Assembly (NCBI GenBank): GCA_018816605.1
Contig: JAHIVS010000402.1
Coordinates: 1-14,417, forward strand
Reading direction: 5' to 3'
Length of the DNA stretch: 14,417 bases
Source of the DNA: Pseudomonadota bacterium
GTDB taxonomy: Bacteria > Desulfobacterota > Desulfobacteria > Desulfobacterales > Desulfobacteraceae
Within the stretch, counting starts at the first letter, position 1; each line of letters begins with the position of its first letter. Positions 1 through 6,908 of this stretch are shown one piece after another. The notes beneath the pieces were generated by a model. The model saw only the letters and a list, made by a program, of their open reading frames with translations, was not told the origin of the DNA and made no database searches. A program made the position numbers and the translations under genes.

Positions 1-627
1 AAAAAATCCGGTTAAAAGACCTGCACCCACCACGACAATGGCCGCCGGCATCCGTTTGTTTTCCAGCAGTAGCAGTGTGAGAACACCGAGAACGCCTCCG
101 ATGATAAGGCCAATGGGCACAACGCCTATGCTCTGGATGCTCAGATAGGGTTCTGCCGCCGCTTTCAGGGCTTGAAATTTTGAGGTGCCCAACATCAGTT
201 TCACCCCCTGGGAAATCAGCAGGGCTCCTGTGGACAATTGGACGCCCCGGATAACAGGTTTGGGAATGTATCGGCCGATCATCGTAATAATACCGGTCCC
301 GCCGATGACCAGCAAAAACAGAGAAATCCACAGACTGGAAGCCTGGATTTGACTTGCACTGATACCGGTTGCAATGGCATATGCCCCAATAACCTTCATG
401 GGTTCTACGGGCGTTGTGACCCTAAAATAAAGTCCGGAAAAGACATAATACACCCCGACTCCCAGGAACAGTCCCAGGGGGCTGAGGCCATTGATCAGAA
501 TCATGCCGATGGCCAGGGGCAATATGGTTCCCAGATCCCCCAAAGACCCGGCAAACTCCATGCGATTGAAACTAAAGGCCGGCATCCGGCCTGGCATCTT
601 AAGGCTTTCCCCTTTCGTTTTATTCAT
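1..627 (-). CDS. MOT1-type sulfate/molybdate transporter, N-terminal part
   Basis: This gene runs leftward off the window edge; 209 N-terminal residues are visible. It reads as a polytopic inner-membrane permease with several long hydrophobic stretches. Two conserved-looking motifs match the MOT1 family of sulfate/molybdate transporters (MFS_MOT1): GSLGDLGTILPL at about residues 27-38 and TPVEPMKVIGAYAIATG at about 72-88, the latter resembling the family's PVQPMK-type motif. The ATG at 627-625 is chosen because a strong ribosome binding site (CAGGAGGGT, around 631-639) precedes it and the motifs begin soon after. It is divergent from a TunR-like oxyanion-responsive regulator and shares an overlapping promoter/operator region with it, which favours molybdate, tungstate or sulfate as substrate. 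Which oxyanion is moved cannot be told from the sequence. The C-terminal part is not in the window. Confidence 0.82.
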   Translation of the reverse strand, partial: MNKTKGESLKMPGRMPAFSFNRMEFAGSLGDLGTILPLAIGMILINGLSPLGLFLGVGVYYVFSGLYFRVTTPVEPMKVIGAYAIATGISASQIQASSLWISLFLLVIGGTGIITMIGRYIPKPVIRGVQLSTGALLISQGVKLMLGTSKFQALKAAAEPYLSIQSIGVVPIGLIIGGVLGVLTLLLLENKRMPAAIVVVGAGLLTGFF

Positions 628-686
628 ATCACCCTCCTGAAAAATACACGCTCTTTGACTTCGGACCATTCCTTTGCCATCCCCCC

Positions 687-715
687 TTGACAAACTATCA
701 CGATTTTAATATTAT
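687..715 (+). promoter_or_regulatory. Sigma70 promoter of the TunR-like regulator gene
   Basis: TTGACA (687-692), a 17-bp spacer and TATTAT (710-715) form a near-consensus promoter reading rightward. The predicted start is near 722, about 75 nt before the regulator ATG. The left arm of the 696-723 inverted repeat lies in the spacer and the right arm covers the start site, the usual placement for a repressor-type operator. Confidence 0.72.
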
Positions 716-723
716 TCGTGATA
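696..723. promoter_or_regulatory. Inverted-repeat operator shared by the divergent promoters
   Basis: TATCACGA (696-703) and TCGTGATA (716-723) are perfect inverted 8-bp arms separated by 12 bp of A/T. The element overlaps the -10 region and start site of both divergent promoters, so one bound dimer could control both genes. The adjacent TunR-like protein is the natural candidate to bind it. That assignment is inference from position; the family's binding motif was not compared. Confidence 0.6.
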
Positions 724-749
724 ATATTCCGAAATAGCAAACTTGTCAA
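721..749 (-). promoter_or_regulatory. Sigma70 promoter of the MOT1-type transporter gene
   Basis: Read leftward, TTGACA (749-744) is followed by a 17-bp spacer and TATTAT (726-721), an excellent match to the sigma70 consensus. Transcription would start near 714, giving a leader of roughly 87 nt before the transporter ATG. It overlaps the oppositely directed promoter of the regulator and the right arm of the shared inverted repeat. Confidence 0.72.
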
Positions 750-797
750 GGCCGTTGTGGACCAATTTGGCAAAAACACCCCCTTGGAGAGGCGTAT

Positions 798-1898
798 ATG
801 GAAAACAAGAGACCCGTCAAAAAAACCCAGAACCCAAAACCTGGATCAATTCAGGCAAAAGCGTATCACGGCGGCATCCTTTCCACACCGGATCCGGACA
901 AATGCCTTGATGCCGTCCAGCTTCATACCCTGGAACAATCCTTTCGCCAATGGACAAAATCGTCTCCCCGCAGTGATATCCGCAAGTCCCGCCGGCGGAT
1001 ACTGCTCATTTTTTTATTGATTCGCTACACAGGGGCAAAACTCAGTGAGGTGTTGGGCCTTTATCCATTGGATGACATTGATTTTGACCGGCAGTTTGTT
1101 CGCTATGGCCGCATGGCAGACCGCCTTGTCCGAAAAGTCCAATTGTCCGCGACGCTCTGCCTTGAAATCCGAGAAATAACAGCAGATCCCTCTTTCAAAG
1201 ACCCTTTGGAAAAAAACCTCAACATTGACCCCGGCTTTGTCCGGCGCAAGTTTTACGAACGGGCCGAGGCATGCAAAATCCCGAAACAGCTGGGTGCACC
1301 GGAGATTCTCCGCAAGTCCAGGGCCGTTGAGCTGATACAAAACAATGTACCCCTGCCGGCGGTTCAGATGATTTTAGGCCATTCCACACCCAACCTCACC
1401 TCGTCCTATGTTTCGTTTTCCGAGGATGATATCCAGCAGGTAAGCCGGATTTTTATGGACAAAGAGTCTGCCCGCAAAACCAGTGCCCGCAATTCTTTTT
1501 TCGGAAAAATCCAAACACTTCGCCAGGGAGACATACAAACCCGTGTCCGATTGTTGACCATGGGAGGATTCCTCATCACAACCATCATCACAAACGACAG
1601 TGTGCTGAGGCTTGGGTTAAAAACAGGCAAGCTGATTACAGCCGAGGTCAAAGCCCCCTGGGTGATGCTGCAAAAATGCAAAAACGATTTCAACTGCAGC
1701 GCAGATAATATCTTCAAAGGGATTGTTCAACGGATCATCCGGGGCAAAATTACTACGGAATATATTGTCCAGCTTTCAGACGGTACACGGATCTGCTCCC
1801 TTGTGACCACGGAAAGCTGTCAGAATCTCGCCCTCCAGGAGGGGGACGGGGCCTGGATATTCTTTAATGGATTTTCGGTGGTGCTGCTCTCCGAATAA
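798..1898 (+). CDS. tunR: TunR-like oxyanion-responsive regulator: integrase-like domain plus two TOBE domains
   Basis: The 366-residue protein joins a tyrosine-recombinase catalytic-type fold (about residues 38-220) to two C-terminal TOBE-type molybdate/tungstate-binding segments (about 238-291 and 305-364). Recombinase landmarks are visible: YTGAKLSEVLGL (77-88), the helix EILRKSRAVEL (169-179), ILGH (192-195) and SSYVSF (202-207). The first catalytic Arg is replaced by Lys81 and the HxLRH motif reads EILRK, so recombination activity is unlikely, although His195 and Tyr204 remain at the expected spacing. This architecture is that of TunR, a tungstate-responsive regulator family described in sulfate-reducing bacteria, where the integrase fold serves as the DNA-binding domain. 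The ATG at 798 follows GGAGAGG (786-792). It is divergent from a MOT1-type transporter and probably regulates it and itself. The family call is good; the ligand (tungstate or molybdate) is inferred. Confidence 0.8.
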   Translation: MENKRPVKKTQNPKPGSIQAKAYHGGILSTPDPDKCLDAVQLHTLEQSFRQWTKSSPRSDIRKSRRRILLIFLLIRYTGAKLSEVLGLYPLDDIDFDRQFVRYGRMADRLVRKVQLSATLCLEIREITADPSFKDPLEKNLNIDPGFVRRKFYERAEACKIPKQLGAPEILRKSRAVELIQNNVPLPAVQMILGHSTPNLTSSYVSFSEDDIQQVSRIFMDKESARKTSARNSFFGKIQTLRQGDIQTRVRLLTMGGFLITTIITNDSVLRLGLKTGKLITAEVKAPWVMLQKCKNDFNCSADNIFKGIVQRIIRGKITTEYIVQLSDGTRICSLVTTESCQNLALQEGDGAWIFFNGFSVVLLSE

Positions 1899-1903
1899 AG
1901 CAT

Positions 1904-1953
1904 CTTTTTTCTGAAAAAAGAGCCGATTCAGGGAAACCCGGAACCGGCTCTTT
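1904..1953. terminator. Hairpin terminator between convergent tunR-like gene and livF
   Basis: AAAGAGCCG (1917-1925) and CGGCTCTTT (1945-1953) form a 9-bp stem with a 19-nt loop. On the leftward transcript the stem ends in a run of six T (1919-1914), so it works best as the terminator of the liv operon; the right-hand T run is shorter. A second A/T inverted repeat, CTTTTTT (1904-1910) and AAAAAAG (1914-1920), abuts it and could help stop the rightward transcript. Confidence 0.7.
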
Positions 1954-1988
1954 GCGCAATCGAAATACCGCTTTCCAAATCAGGGCCG

Positions 1989-2711
1989 CTATTCTCCCAG
2001 ATAGGCTTCCCGGATCTTGGGATTTGTCAGCAGGGAACTGGCCCTGTCTTCCAGGGTGATTTCCCCGGTCTCGACCACATATCCCCGGCTGGCTGCCTGG
2101 AGGGCCAGGTTGGCGTTCTGTTCGACCAGTAAAATGGTGGTGCCTTCTTCCCGGTTGATGTCGGCAATAATCTTAAAAATCTGCTGGATAATGATGGGCG
2201 CAAGGCCCAGGGAAGGCTCATCCAGCAACAATACCTTGGGTTTGGTCATAAGGGCTCTGGCAATGGCCAGCATCTGCTGCTCGCCGCCGGAAAGGGTTCC
2301 CCCATGCTGGCGGCTCCGCTCACCCAGAATGGGAAACAATTCATAGGAATGCCGTATGTCTTTGGCAATCTGATCTTTGTCTTCCCGGTGAAATGCACCC
2401 AGGATCAGGTTTTCTTCCACGGAAAGTCTGGGAAAAATCCGCCTTCCCTCCGGAACCTGGCAAAGCCCCATGGTGGGCAGTTTTTCAGGAGAAACGCTGT
2501 TGATCAGCTTCCCTTGGTAAAAGACTTCCCCTCGTTCCACGGGAACAATCCCGCAGATGGTCATAAGGGTCGTGGATTTACCCGCACCGTTGGCACCGAT
2601 AATGGCCACAATTTCTCCGGGCATGACACGCAGGGAAATCCCTTTCAGGGCCTTGATGGACCCGTATCCGGAATGGACATTTTTCAATTCAAGAATCGGT
2701 TGATCGCCCAT
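1989..2711 (-). CDS. livF: Branched-chain amino-acid ABC transporter ATPase LivF
   Basis: This 240-residue cytoplasmic ATPase energises the Liv (HAAT-family) importer together with LivG. Visible motifs are Walker A GANGAGKST (39-47), the signature LSGGEQQ (140-146) and Walker B VLLLDEP (160-166). The switch region reads LVEQNANLAL, with Gln in place of the His found in many ABC proteins; this is usual for LivF and separates it from LivG. Length and the C-terminal EAYLGE match the family. The ATG at 2711 lies 5 nt after the livM stop with a GGAGGG ribosome binding site just upstream, so the two are translated from the same message. It is the last gene of the leftward operon and is followed by a hairpin terminator. 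Confidence 0.95.
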   Translation of the reverse strand: MGDQPILELKNVHSGYGSIKALKGISLRVMPGEIVAIIGANGAGKSTTLMTICGIVPVERGEVFYQGKLINSVSPEKLPTMGLCQVPEGRRIFPRLSVEENLILGAFHREDKDQIAKDIRHSYELFPILGERSRQHGGTLSGGEQQMLAIARALMTKPKVLLLDEPSLGLAPIIIQQIFKIIADINREEGTTILLVEQNANLALQAASRGYVVETGEITLEDRASSLLTNPKIREAYLGE

Positions 2712-2716
2712 GCTCT

Positions 2717-3943
2717 TTAGCCCTCCTTTTCTTCAGATCGGGTTCCCATACGCTTGGCCGGTATGAGACCCGAAGGCCTGAAAAGCATCATGATAATCAT
2801 GGTGGCGCCAAAGACCAGCATACGATAGGATTGAAGCTCCCGGAACACCTCGGGCAGGGCAATCAGGGCGATAACCCCCAGGATGATCCCGGGGATGGAC
2901 CCCATTCCGCCCAGCACCACCATGCACAAGACCATGGCAGACTCAAGGAAGGTAAAGCTTTCAGGGGATACAAATTTCATCCGTGCGGCAAAAAAGGCCC
3001 CGGCAACGCCTGCAAAGATGGCACCCATGGCATAGGCCAGCAGCTTGTAAATAAAGGTATTCACCCCCATGAGCTCGGCTGCGGTTTCATCTTCCCGGAT
3101 GGATTCCCAGGCCCGGCCCACCCGTGAAAAATTAAGCCTGCGCACTGCAATGACCGCAAAAATGGCCAGGCCCAGGGCAAAGTAATAAAAAAATTCCAAT
3201 TTCTTGACCCAGAAGTGCTCAAAGGTCAACCCGTTTTCAAATATGGGCAAATAAATACCAATGGGGCTGATCCCAAGTATTCCGTTGGGACCGTTTGTGA
3301 GGGACATCCAGTTGTTGAGGATGATCCGGATGATCTCCCCGAACCCCAGGGTGACAATGGCCAGATAATCGCCGCGCATGCGCAGGGTGGGGTATCCCAC
3401 TATACAGCCGGCAATACAGGCAAAAAAGGCTGACAGGGGCAGGCAGACCCAGAAGGCCAGCCCGTAGGTGATGTTAAACAAGGCATAGGTATAGGCCCCC
3501 ACTCCGTAGAAAGCAATGTACCCCAGATCCAGCATGCCGGCCAGACCCACCACCACGTTTAGCCCAAGACCCAGGCAGATATACAGCAGCACATTAATGG
3601 CCACGTCTGTCCCGTAGCGGCCTGCGAACTGGGGATAAATCAGGGCAAAGCCCAGAACGATCATTATCCACACCCAGGAGGGAAAGGCAGAGGTCGCGGA
3701 TTTAAGGCCCTCCGTCGTCCTGGACAGAGGCGTTGAAATAAATCGCAGGGACCCGGAGGCCTTCATCACATAAATCATGAGGCACACCAAAGAGCCTGCC
3801 AGCAAATAACTCCACACCGTCAATGTTTTCTGGAACGTCAGGGTGCCGTCGGGATGAATGCCCAGCATCGGCCAGAGCAGGCCCAAAAGCCACAACATGC
3901 CGATGGTATATTGTTTCCAAACCTTCTTAAACTCGTGTATCAT
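2717..3943 (-). CDS. livM: Branched-chain amino-acid ABC transporter permease LivM
   Basis: This 408-residue polytopic membrane protein pairs with LivH to form the translocation channel. It has the long N-terminal extension with extra membrane segments seen in E. coli-type LivM, followed by the BPD_transp_2 core: GLNVVVGLAGMLDLGYIAFY at about 127-146, and near the C terminus the motif VVLGGMGSIPG. I chose the ATG at 3943, which overlaps the end of livH by 17 nt and has GGGTGAG a few bases upstream. A longer reading from a TTG at 3991 would overlap livH by 65 nt and add 16 residues without a recognisable ribosome binding site. It lies 5 nt upstream of livF. Confidence 0.94.
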   Translation of the reverse strand: MIHEFKKVWKQYTIGMLWLLGLLWPMLGIHPDGTLTFQKTLTVWSYLLAGSLVCLMIYVMKASGSLRFISTPLSRTTEGLKSATSAFPSWVWIMIVLGFALIYPQFAGRYGTDVAINVLLYICLGLGLNVVVGLAGMLDLGYIAFYGVGAYTYALFNITYGLAFWVCLPLSAFFACIAGCIVGYPTLRMRGDYLAIVTLGFGEIIRIILNNWMSLTNGPNGILGISPIGIYLPIFENGLTFEHFWVKKLEFFYYFALGLAIFAVIAVRRLNFSRVGRAWESIREDETAAELMGVNTFIYKLLAYAMGAIFAGVAGAFFAARMKFVSPESFTFLESAMVLCMVVLGGMGSIPGIILGVIALIALPEVFRELQSYRMLVFGATMIIMMLFRPSGLIPAKRMGTRSEEKEG

Positions 3944-4838
3944 CGATATTCTCACCCATAATTCCAGTTGGTTTAAAATAGAGAACGCCAATCAATATGA
4001 TAAATGCAAACACATCCTTGTATTCGCCGGAGATGTAGCCTGCACCAAATATCTCCACCATTCCGATAATCAGACCGCCGATCATGGCGCCTGTAATATT
4101 TCCGATCCCGCCCAGAACCGCTGCGGAAAAGGCCTTGATGCCCGGGATAAACCCCATGTCGTATTTAACAGATCCATAATACAGGCCGTACATGATACCG
4201 GCGGCAGCGGCAAGCCCTGCACCAATGGCAAATGTCAGGGAGATGATCTTGTTGCTGCCGATGGCCACCAGGGCCGACATGGTCTTATCCTGGGCCGTTG
4301 CCCGCATGGCCATGCCGATTTTTGTCTTAAAAACCAGCAAGTTAAGACTTACCAGCAAAACGGCCGTCAGGGATACGATCATGATCTGGAGATAGGAAAT
4401 GGAGATCATGCCGAAATCAAATCTTCCCTGGAACAATTCGCCCGGATACACCTTATCATATACCCCCTGGGTGAGCATCATGCCGTTGGAAAGAAAAATG
4501 GACATGCCCAGAGCAGACAAAAGGGCTGCCAGCCTGGAATTTTTCCGCAACGGCTTATAGGCGATTTTTTCCACCCCCACGGCAAGATAGGCACAATAGG
4601 CCATGGCAATCATAAATGAGGCTGTCAGGCAGATTACTGGATGGGAATCCATATAACCGACTCCGGCAAAATAGGCCAGGGCAATGGCACCCACATATCC
4701 GCCCGCGGCAAAAAACTCCCCATGGGCAAAATTGATAAGCTGGATAACCCCATATACCATGGTATATCCCAGGGCAATCAAAGCGTACATCCCGCCAAGG
4801 GTGATACCGTTAATCAACTGCTGAATAAAATATTCCAT
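3927..4838 (-). CDS. livH: Branched-chain amino-acid ABC transporter permease LivH
   Basis: This 303-residue inner-membrane protein is the second permease of the Liv system. The opening resembles the LivH consensus closely: GITLGGMYALIALGYTMVYG near residues 11-30 and INFAHGEF soon after, then multiple hydrophobic helices and a C-terminal GVLYFKPTGIMGE. Length is typical. The ATG at 4838 has only a weak purine-rich sequence upstream. An 85-nt gap holding a strong hairpin separates it from livK, so its expression is probably lower than that of the binding protein. Its 3' end overlaps the start of livM, which points to translational coupling. Confidence 0.94.
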   Translation of the reverse strand: MEYFIQQLINGITLGGMYALIALGYTMVYGVIQLINFAHGEFFAAGGYVGAIALAYFAGVGYMDSHPVICLTASFMIAMAYCAYLAVGVEKIAYKPLRKNSRLAALLSALGMSIFLSNGMMLTQGVYDKVYPGELFQGRFDFGMISISYLQIMIVSLTAVLLVSLNLLVFKTKIGMAMRATAQDKTMSALVAIGSNKIISLTFAIGAGLAAAAGIMYGLYYGSVKYDMGFIPGIKAFSAAVLGGIGNITGAMIGGLIIGMVEIFGAGYISGEYKDVFAFIILIGVLYFKPTGIMGENIDDTRV

Positions 4839-4868
4839 TATTTTTCATTTTCACTTGTTGGGGTGGAC

Positions 4869-4905
4869 AAAAAGATGCGGCTGGAGACATGGCACCAACC
4901 GCACC
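4869..4905 (-). terminator. Intra-operon hairpin (partial terminator) between livK and livH
   Basis: On the leftward transcript GGTGCGGTTGG (4905-4895) can pair with CCAGCCGCATC (4884-4874) to give an 11-bp stem with two G-U pairs and a 10-nt loop, followed at once by TTTTT (4873-4869). It lies 19 nt after the livK stop and 31 nt before the livH start. A leaky terminator or 3'-end-protecting stem here would make binding-protein mRNA more abundant than permease mRNA, a common feature of ABC importer operons. Confidence 0.72.
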
Positions 4906-4923
4906 CGGTTTTTGCATCGTAAC

Positions 4924-6060
4924 TTACTTGATCAGGCCCTTGGTCGGGTCCCAATAGGGAACAAACTGACCGCCAACCACTTTATAGGCGATATAGGAGG
5001 ATCCGGAATCACCATTGGCTGCAAATTTAACATGTTTTGCAACACCCTGGAAATCCAGTTTCATCAATTCGGCTTTTACCTTTGCAGGATCTGTAGTACC
5101 GGCAGCCTGAATGGCTTTCAACAGGGCTGTGGCAGAATCATAGGCATAGGTTGCATAGGCGGCAATCTTACCATATTTGGGCACATATAGTTTTTCAAAG
5201 GCTTTGTATTCAGGGGTGGTTTCATCGGTAAACCCATAGGTCAGATAGGCACCTTCAGCAGCCTCTTTTGCAACTTCCATGTATTTGGGCTGGAACACGG
5301 CATCCTGGGTAACAATCTGGGATTCCATGCCCAGGCGTTTTGCCTGGAGGGTCATCATGGCGGCAGGAGAATATCCCTGGAGAGACATGTAAAAGATATC
5401 GGCATTGGCCTGTTTTGCCATGGTCAGGACAGCTGAAAAGTCCTTGTCACCCTGGTTCACATGCTCATGGTTCACAACGGTCATGCCCATTTCAGTGGCT
5501 GCTTTTTTAACACCGTCGGCAAGACCCTGGGAATAGGTGGTCTTGTCATCCACGATAAAAATGGTTTTGGCGCCCAGGGATTCTTTCATAAATTTGGCAG
5601 CGGCAGGGGCCTGATCATCATCCCTTCCGCACATTCTGAACATATAGGGAAGGCCGCGGTCGGTTACTTTCTCGTTGGTGGAAGCCGGTGTTATCATGAT
5701 GATGTCTTCCTCGGCCAAGACATCGGAAGCCGGAATGGTGGAAGAAGAGCAATAGGCACCCACAACCCCTGCAACTTCAAGGTTGATCAGTTTGTTTGCA
5801 GCAGCAACCGCCTGTCTCGGGTCACAGGCCGTGTCCTGGGCGGAAAGTTCAATTTTGTCATAGCCGGCAATTCCGCCTGCGGCTTCAAATACGGAAATGG
5901 CCGTCAAAACGCCATTTTTAATATCTGTTCCATCAGAGGCATAGGGGCCTGTCAATGGACTCATGGAACCGATTGTCAATGTTTTTGCGCAAACACCACC
6001 CACTAGAAACGGAACCAGGATCAGCCCCATGGCCAAAATTGAAAGAACTTTTTTTTTCAT
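4924..6060 (-). CDS. livK: Periplasmic branched-chain amino-acid binding protein (LivJ/LivK type)
   Basis: This 378-residue exported protein captures the substrate in the periplasm and delivers it to LivH/LivM. A signal peptide is clear: MKKK, a hydrophobic core and a likely cut after VCA (residue 25). The mature part is a type 1 periplasmic-binding fold (Peripla_BP_6). The segment DTACDPRQAVAAANKLI, then GAYCSSSTIPASD, closely follows E. coli LivJ/LivK, including the two cysteines that form a disulfide there. The SSST segment is part of the ligand pocket in those proteins. The ATG at 6060 follows a strong AGGAGG. It is the second gene of the operon, 17 nt after livG, and is followed by a hairpin that probably favours its high expression. 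Exact ligand preference (Leu, Ile, Val or related) cannot be read from the sequence. Confidence 0.94.
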   Translation of the reverse strand: MKKKVLSILAMGLILVPFLVGGVCAKTLTIGSMSPLTGPYASDGTDIKNGVLTAISVFEAAGGIAGYDKIELSAQDTACDPRQAVAAANKLINLEVAGVVGAYCSSSTIPASDVLAEEDIIMITPASTNEKVTDRGLPYMFRMCGRDDDQAPAAAKFMKESLGAKTIFIVDDKTTYSQGLADGVKKAATEMGMTVVNHEHVNQGDKDFSAVLTMAKQANADIFYMSLQGYSPAAMMTLQAKRLGMESQIVTQDAVFQPKYMEVAKEAAEGAYLTYGFTDETTPEYKAFEKLYVPKYGKIAAYATYAYDSATALLKAIQAAGTTDPAKVKAELMKLDFQGVAKHVKFAANGDSGSSYIAYKVVGGQFVPYWDPTKGLIK

Positions 6061-6077
6061 CTTTTCCTCCTAAAAAA

Positions 6078-6845
6078 TTATTGGTTAGCTGGCTGACCCA
6101 GATAGGCTTCAATCACCTTTGGATTGTTCTGAATTTCCTGGGGATTTCCTTCGGCAATCTTTACACCATGGTCAACACAAACAATATGATCACACACACC
6201 CATGACCACTTTCATGTCATGCTCCACCAGGAGCACGTCAATGCCCAGGTCTTTGATGCGGGCAATGTCTTTCATCAATTTTGAGGATTCGCTGGGGTTC
6301 ATACCGGCAGCCGGTTCATCCAGCAGCAATACTTTGGGTTCCGAGGAAATGGCCCGGGCAATTTCAAGACGTCGCTGGAGGCCATAGGGAAGGTTTGAGG
6401 CCACGGTGTCGGCATATTCTCCCACCCCCATAAATGTCAGGGCTTCCAGGGCTTTTTCCCGAATCCAGACCTCTTCCCGCTTCTGGGAGGGGGTTCTGAA
6501 AATAGCTCCGACAATTCCCTTACCCGTCCTGCAATGCCTGGCCACCATGGCATTCTCAATGGCGGTCATGGCGGAAAAAAGGCGAATATTCTGGAAGGTT
6601 CTGGCAATCCCTTTTTCAAAAATCACATAGGGTCGGTTGCCGAGGATACTTTCCCCGTCAAAGACCACATCGCCACCGGATGCCTGGTAAACACCGGTGA
6701 GAACATTGAAAACAGTGGTTTTCCCTGCGCCATTGGGCCCGATCAGCCCCACAACCCGCCCATTGCCGATGGTGAAGCTCAAATCGGACAATGCCAGGAG
6801 TCCACCAAACCTTACACTGATATTTTTTAGTTCGAGTTGTGCCAT
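6078..6845 (-). CDS. livG: Branched-chain amino-acid ABC transporter ATPase LivG
   Basis: This 255-residue cytoplasmic ATPase is the partner of LivF. Motifs in order are Walker A GPNGAGKTT (36-44), Q-loop Gln85 in TFQNIRLF, signature LPYGLQRR (152-159), Walker B KVLLLDEP (171-178) and the switch His in VEHD (His209). The LPYGLQRRLEIARA signature and the C-terminal IEAYLG are characteristic of LivG. I chose the ATG at 6845; an in-frame TTG at 6857 would add four residues, and neither has a strong ribosome binding site. It is the first gene of the liv operon, whereas in E. coli livG follows livKHM. A sigma70-like promoter and a palindrome lie in the 80-100 bp upstream. Confidence 0.93.
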   Translation of the reverse strand: MAQLELKNISVRFGGLLALSDLSFTIGNGRVVGLIGPNGAGKTTVFNVLTGVYQASGGDVVFDGESILGNRPYVIFEKGIARTFQNIRLFSAMTAIENAMVARHCRTGKGIVGAIFRTPSQKREEVWIREKALEALTFMGVGEYADTVASNLPYGLQRRLEIARAISSEPKVLLLDEPAAGMNPSESSKLMKDIARIKDLGIDVLLVEHDMKVVMGVCDHIVCVDHGVKIAEGNPQEIQNNPKVIEAYLGQPANQ

Positions 6846-6891
6846 ACGAAATATCAATCCATTAAAATTTTAAACCCTGCCAAACCGCTTA

Positions 6892-6903
6892 AGAAGCGCT
6901 TCT
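6892..6903. promoter_or_regulatory. 12-bp perfect palindrome downstream of the liv promoter
   Basis: AGAAGCGCTTCT is a perfect palindrome about 12-23 bp downstream of the predicted liv start site and 47 bp upstream of livG. Position and symmetry suit a repressor operator. It overlaps a second small inverted repeat, GCTTAAGAAGC (6887-6897). Nearby, TAGC recurs at 6905, 6916 and 6926, about one helical turn apart. No cognate regulator is recognisable in the window, and a relic of a REP-like element is an alternative. Confidence 0.4.
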
Positions 6904-6908
6904 ATAGC

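Noticed and set aside
238..690. Rightward 150-codon frame overlapping the left-end transporter
   Set aside because: It is antisense to the MOT1-type gene, whose protein has clear family motifs and a good ribosome binding site. The frame has low-complexity, polar composition and no recognisable domain.
718..1020. Rightward 100-codon frame at the start of the TunR-like gene
   Set aside because: It overlaps the TunR-like frame in another phase, begins inside the promoter and has no domain similarity.
3944..3991. Longer LivM start at a TTG codon (3991)
   Set aside because: It would lie entirely inside livH, lacks a ribosome binding site and adds residues not typical of LivM. The ATG at 3943 has GGGTGAG upstream and gives a normal short overlap.
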